The position numbers were made by a program, and so were the translations under genes. Below are positions 14,657 through 14,689 of a DNA stretch of 14,689 bases, piece by piece (position 1 is the first letter of the stretch; every line of letters starts with the position of its first letter). The DNA is from Alistipes sp. GTDB taxonomy: Bacteria; Bacteroidota; Bacteroidia; Bacteroidales; Rikenellaceae. Where the stretch lies: the NCBI GenBank assembly GCA_029065825.1, contig JAIEHQ010000100.1, positions 1 to 14,689 of the forward strand, written 5' to 3'. The notes beneath the pieces were generated by a model, which was not told the origin of the DNA, did no database searches, and saw only the letters and a list, made by a program, of their open reading frames with translations.

Positions 14657-14689
14657 GCCTCTCTAGCTCAGTTGGTAGAGCACGACACT
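14657..14689 (+). tRNA. tRNA gene, 5' part only (anticodon beyond the window)
   Basis: The sequence fits tRNA positions 1-33: a seven-base acceptor strand GCCTCTC, TA at 8-9, D-stem GCTC, D-loop AGTTGGTA, D-stem GAGC, A26, anticodon strand CGACA, then C32 and T33. The window stops exactly before the anticodon, so the amino acid cannot be assigned. A good promoter lies directly upstream. Confidence 0.9.

Noticed and set aside
14657..14689. Assigning the tRNA to an amino acid
   Set aside because: The window ends at position 33, immediately before the anticodon, and the 5' half alone does not decide the isotype.

Overview
The window looks like a chromosomal segment of a gut Bacteroidota, most likely a GC-rich member of the Rikenellaceae such as Alistipes; the genus is an inference. 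The grounds are several TTTG/TTG-N20-TAnnTTTG type promoters, the near absence of Shine-Dalgarno sites, a surface lipoprotein with a BACON domain and a CSSDE signal after its lipid cysteine, a LytS/LytTR two-component pair, and a GH2 (beta-galactosidase-like) protein. I see no insertion sequence, phage gene, CRISPR array or complete restriction system.

Layout. Positions 1-2662 (minus) hold a compact three-gene unit: an MFS transporter, an outer-membrane beta-barrel protein and a PhoH-family ATPase that runs off the left edge. Positions 2663-2963 are a divergent control region with a long hairpin-rich leader ahead of a CPA2-type cation:proton antiporter (2964-5021, plus). Next comes the ribosome-assembly GTPase Der (5135-6436, plus), closed by a strong terminator. 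A sensor kinase/LytTR regulator pair with overlapping reading frames (6575-8378, plus) and a dihydrofolate-reductase-family enzyme (8425-9006, plus) follow. Convergent with the last, and overlapping its 3' end, is a stand-alone HsdR N-terminal-type nuclease domain (8973-9422, minus).

The right half is more accessory. At 9467-10792 (plus) is an exported protein homologous to GH2 beta-galactosidases but lacking the catalytic and metal-binding residues, and ending before the nucleophile region. It is followed by 518 gene-free bases carrying four strong hairpins. At 11311-13779 (minus) lies a large surface lipoprotein: signal, BACON domain, then about five diverged repeats of roughly 120 residues. 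The last ~900 bases hold this gene's promoter, a possible tiny minus-strand ORF with its own promoter, two AT-rich blocks with related palindromes, and the first 33 bases of a tRNA with a good promoter. The window ends just before the anticodon.

How the genes work together. The left and middle parts are housekeeping: RNA/ribosome factors (PhoH, Der), ion and solute transport, and signalling. The strongest unusual observation is the inactive GH2-like protein. I found no convincing new multi-gene system; the remaining leads are non-coding (hairpin cluster, a 20-base repeat near two promoters, a structured antiporter leader) or domain-level (the repeat lipoprotein, the lone nuclease domain).
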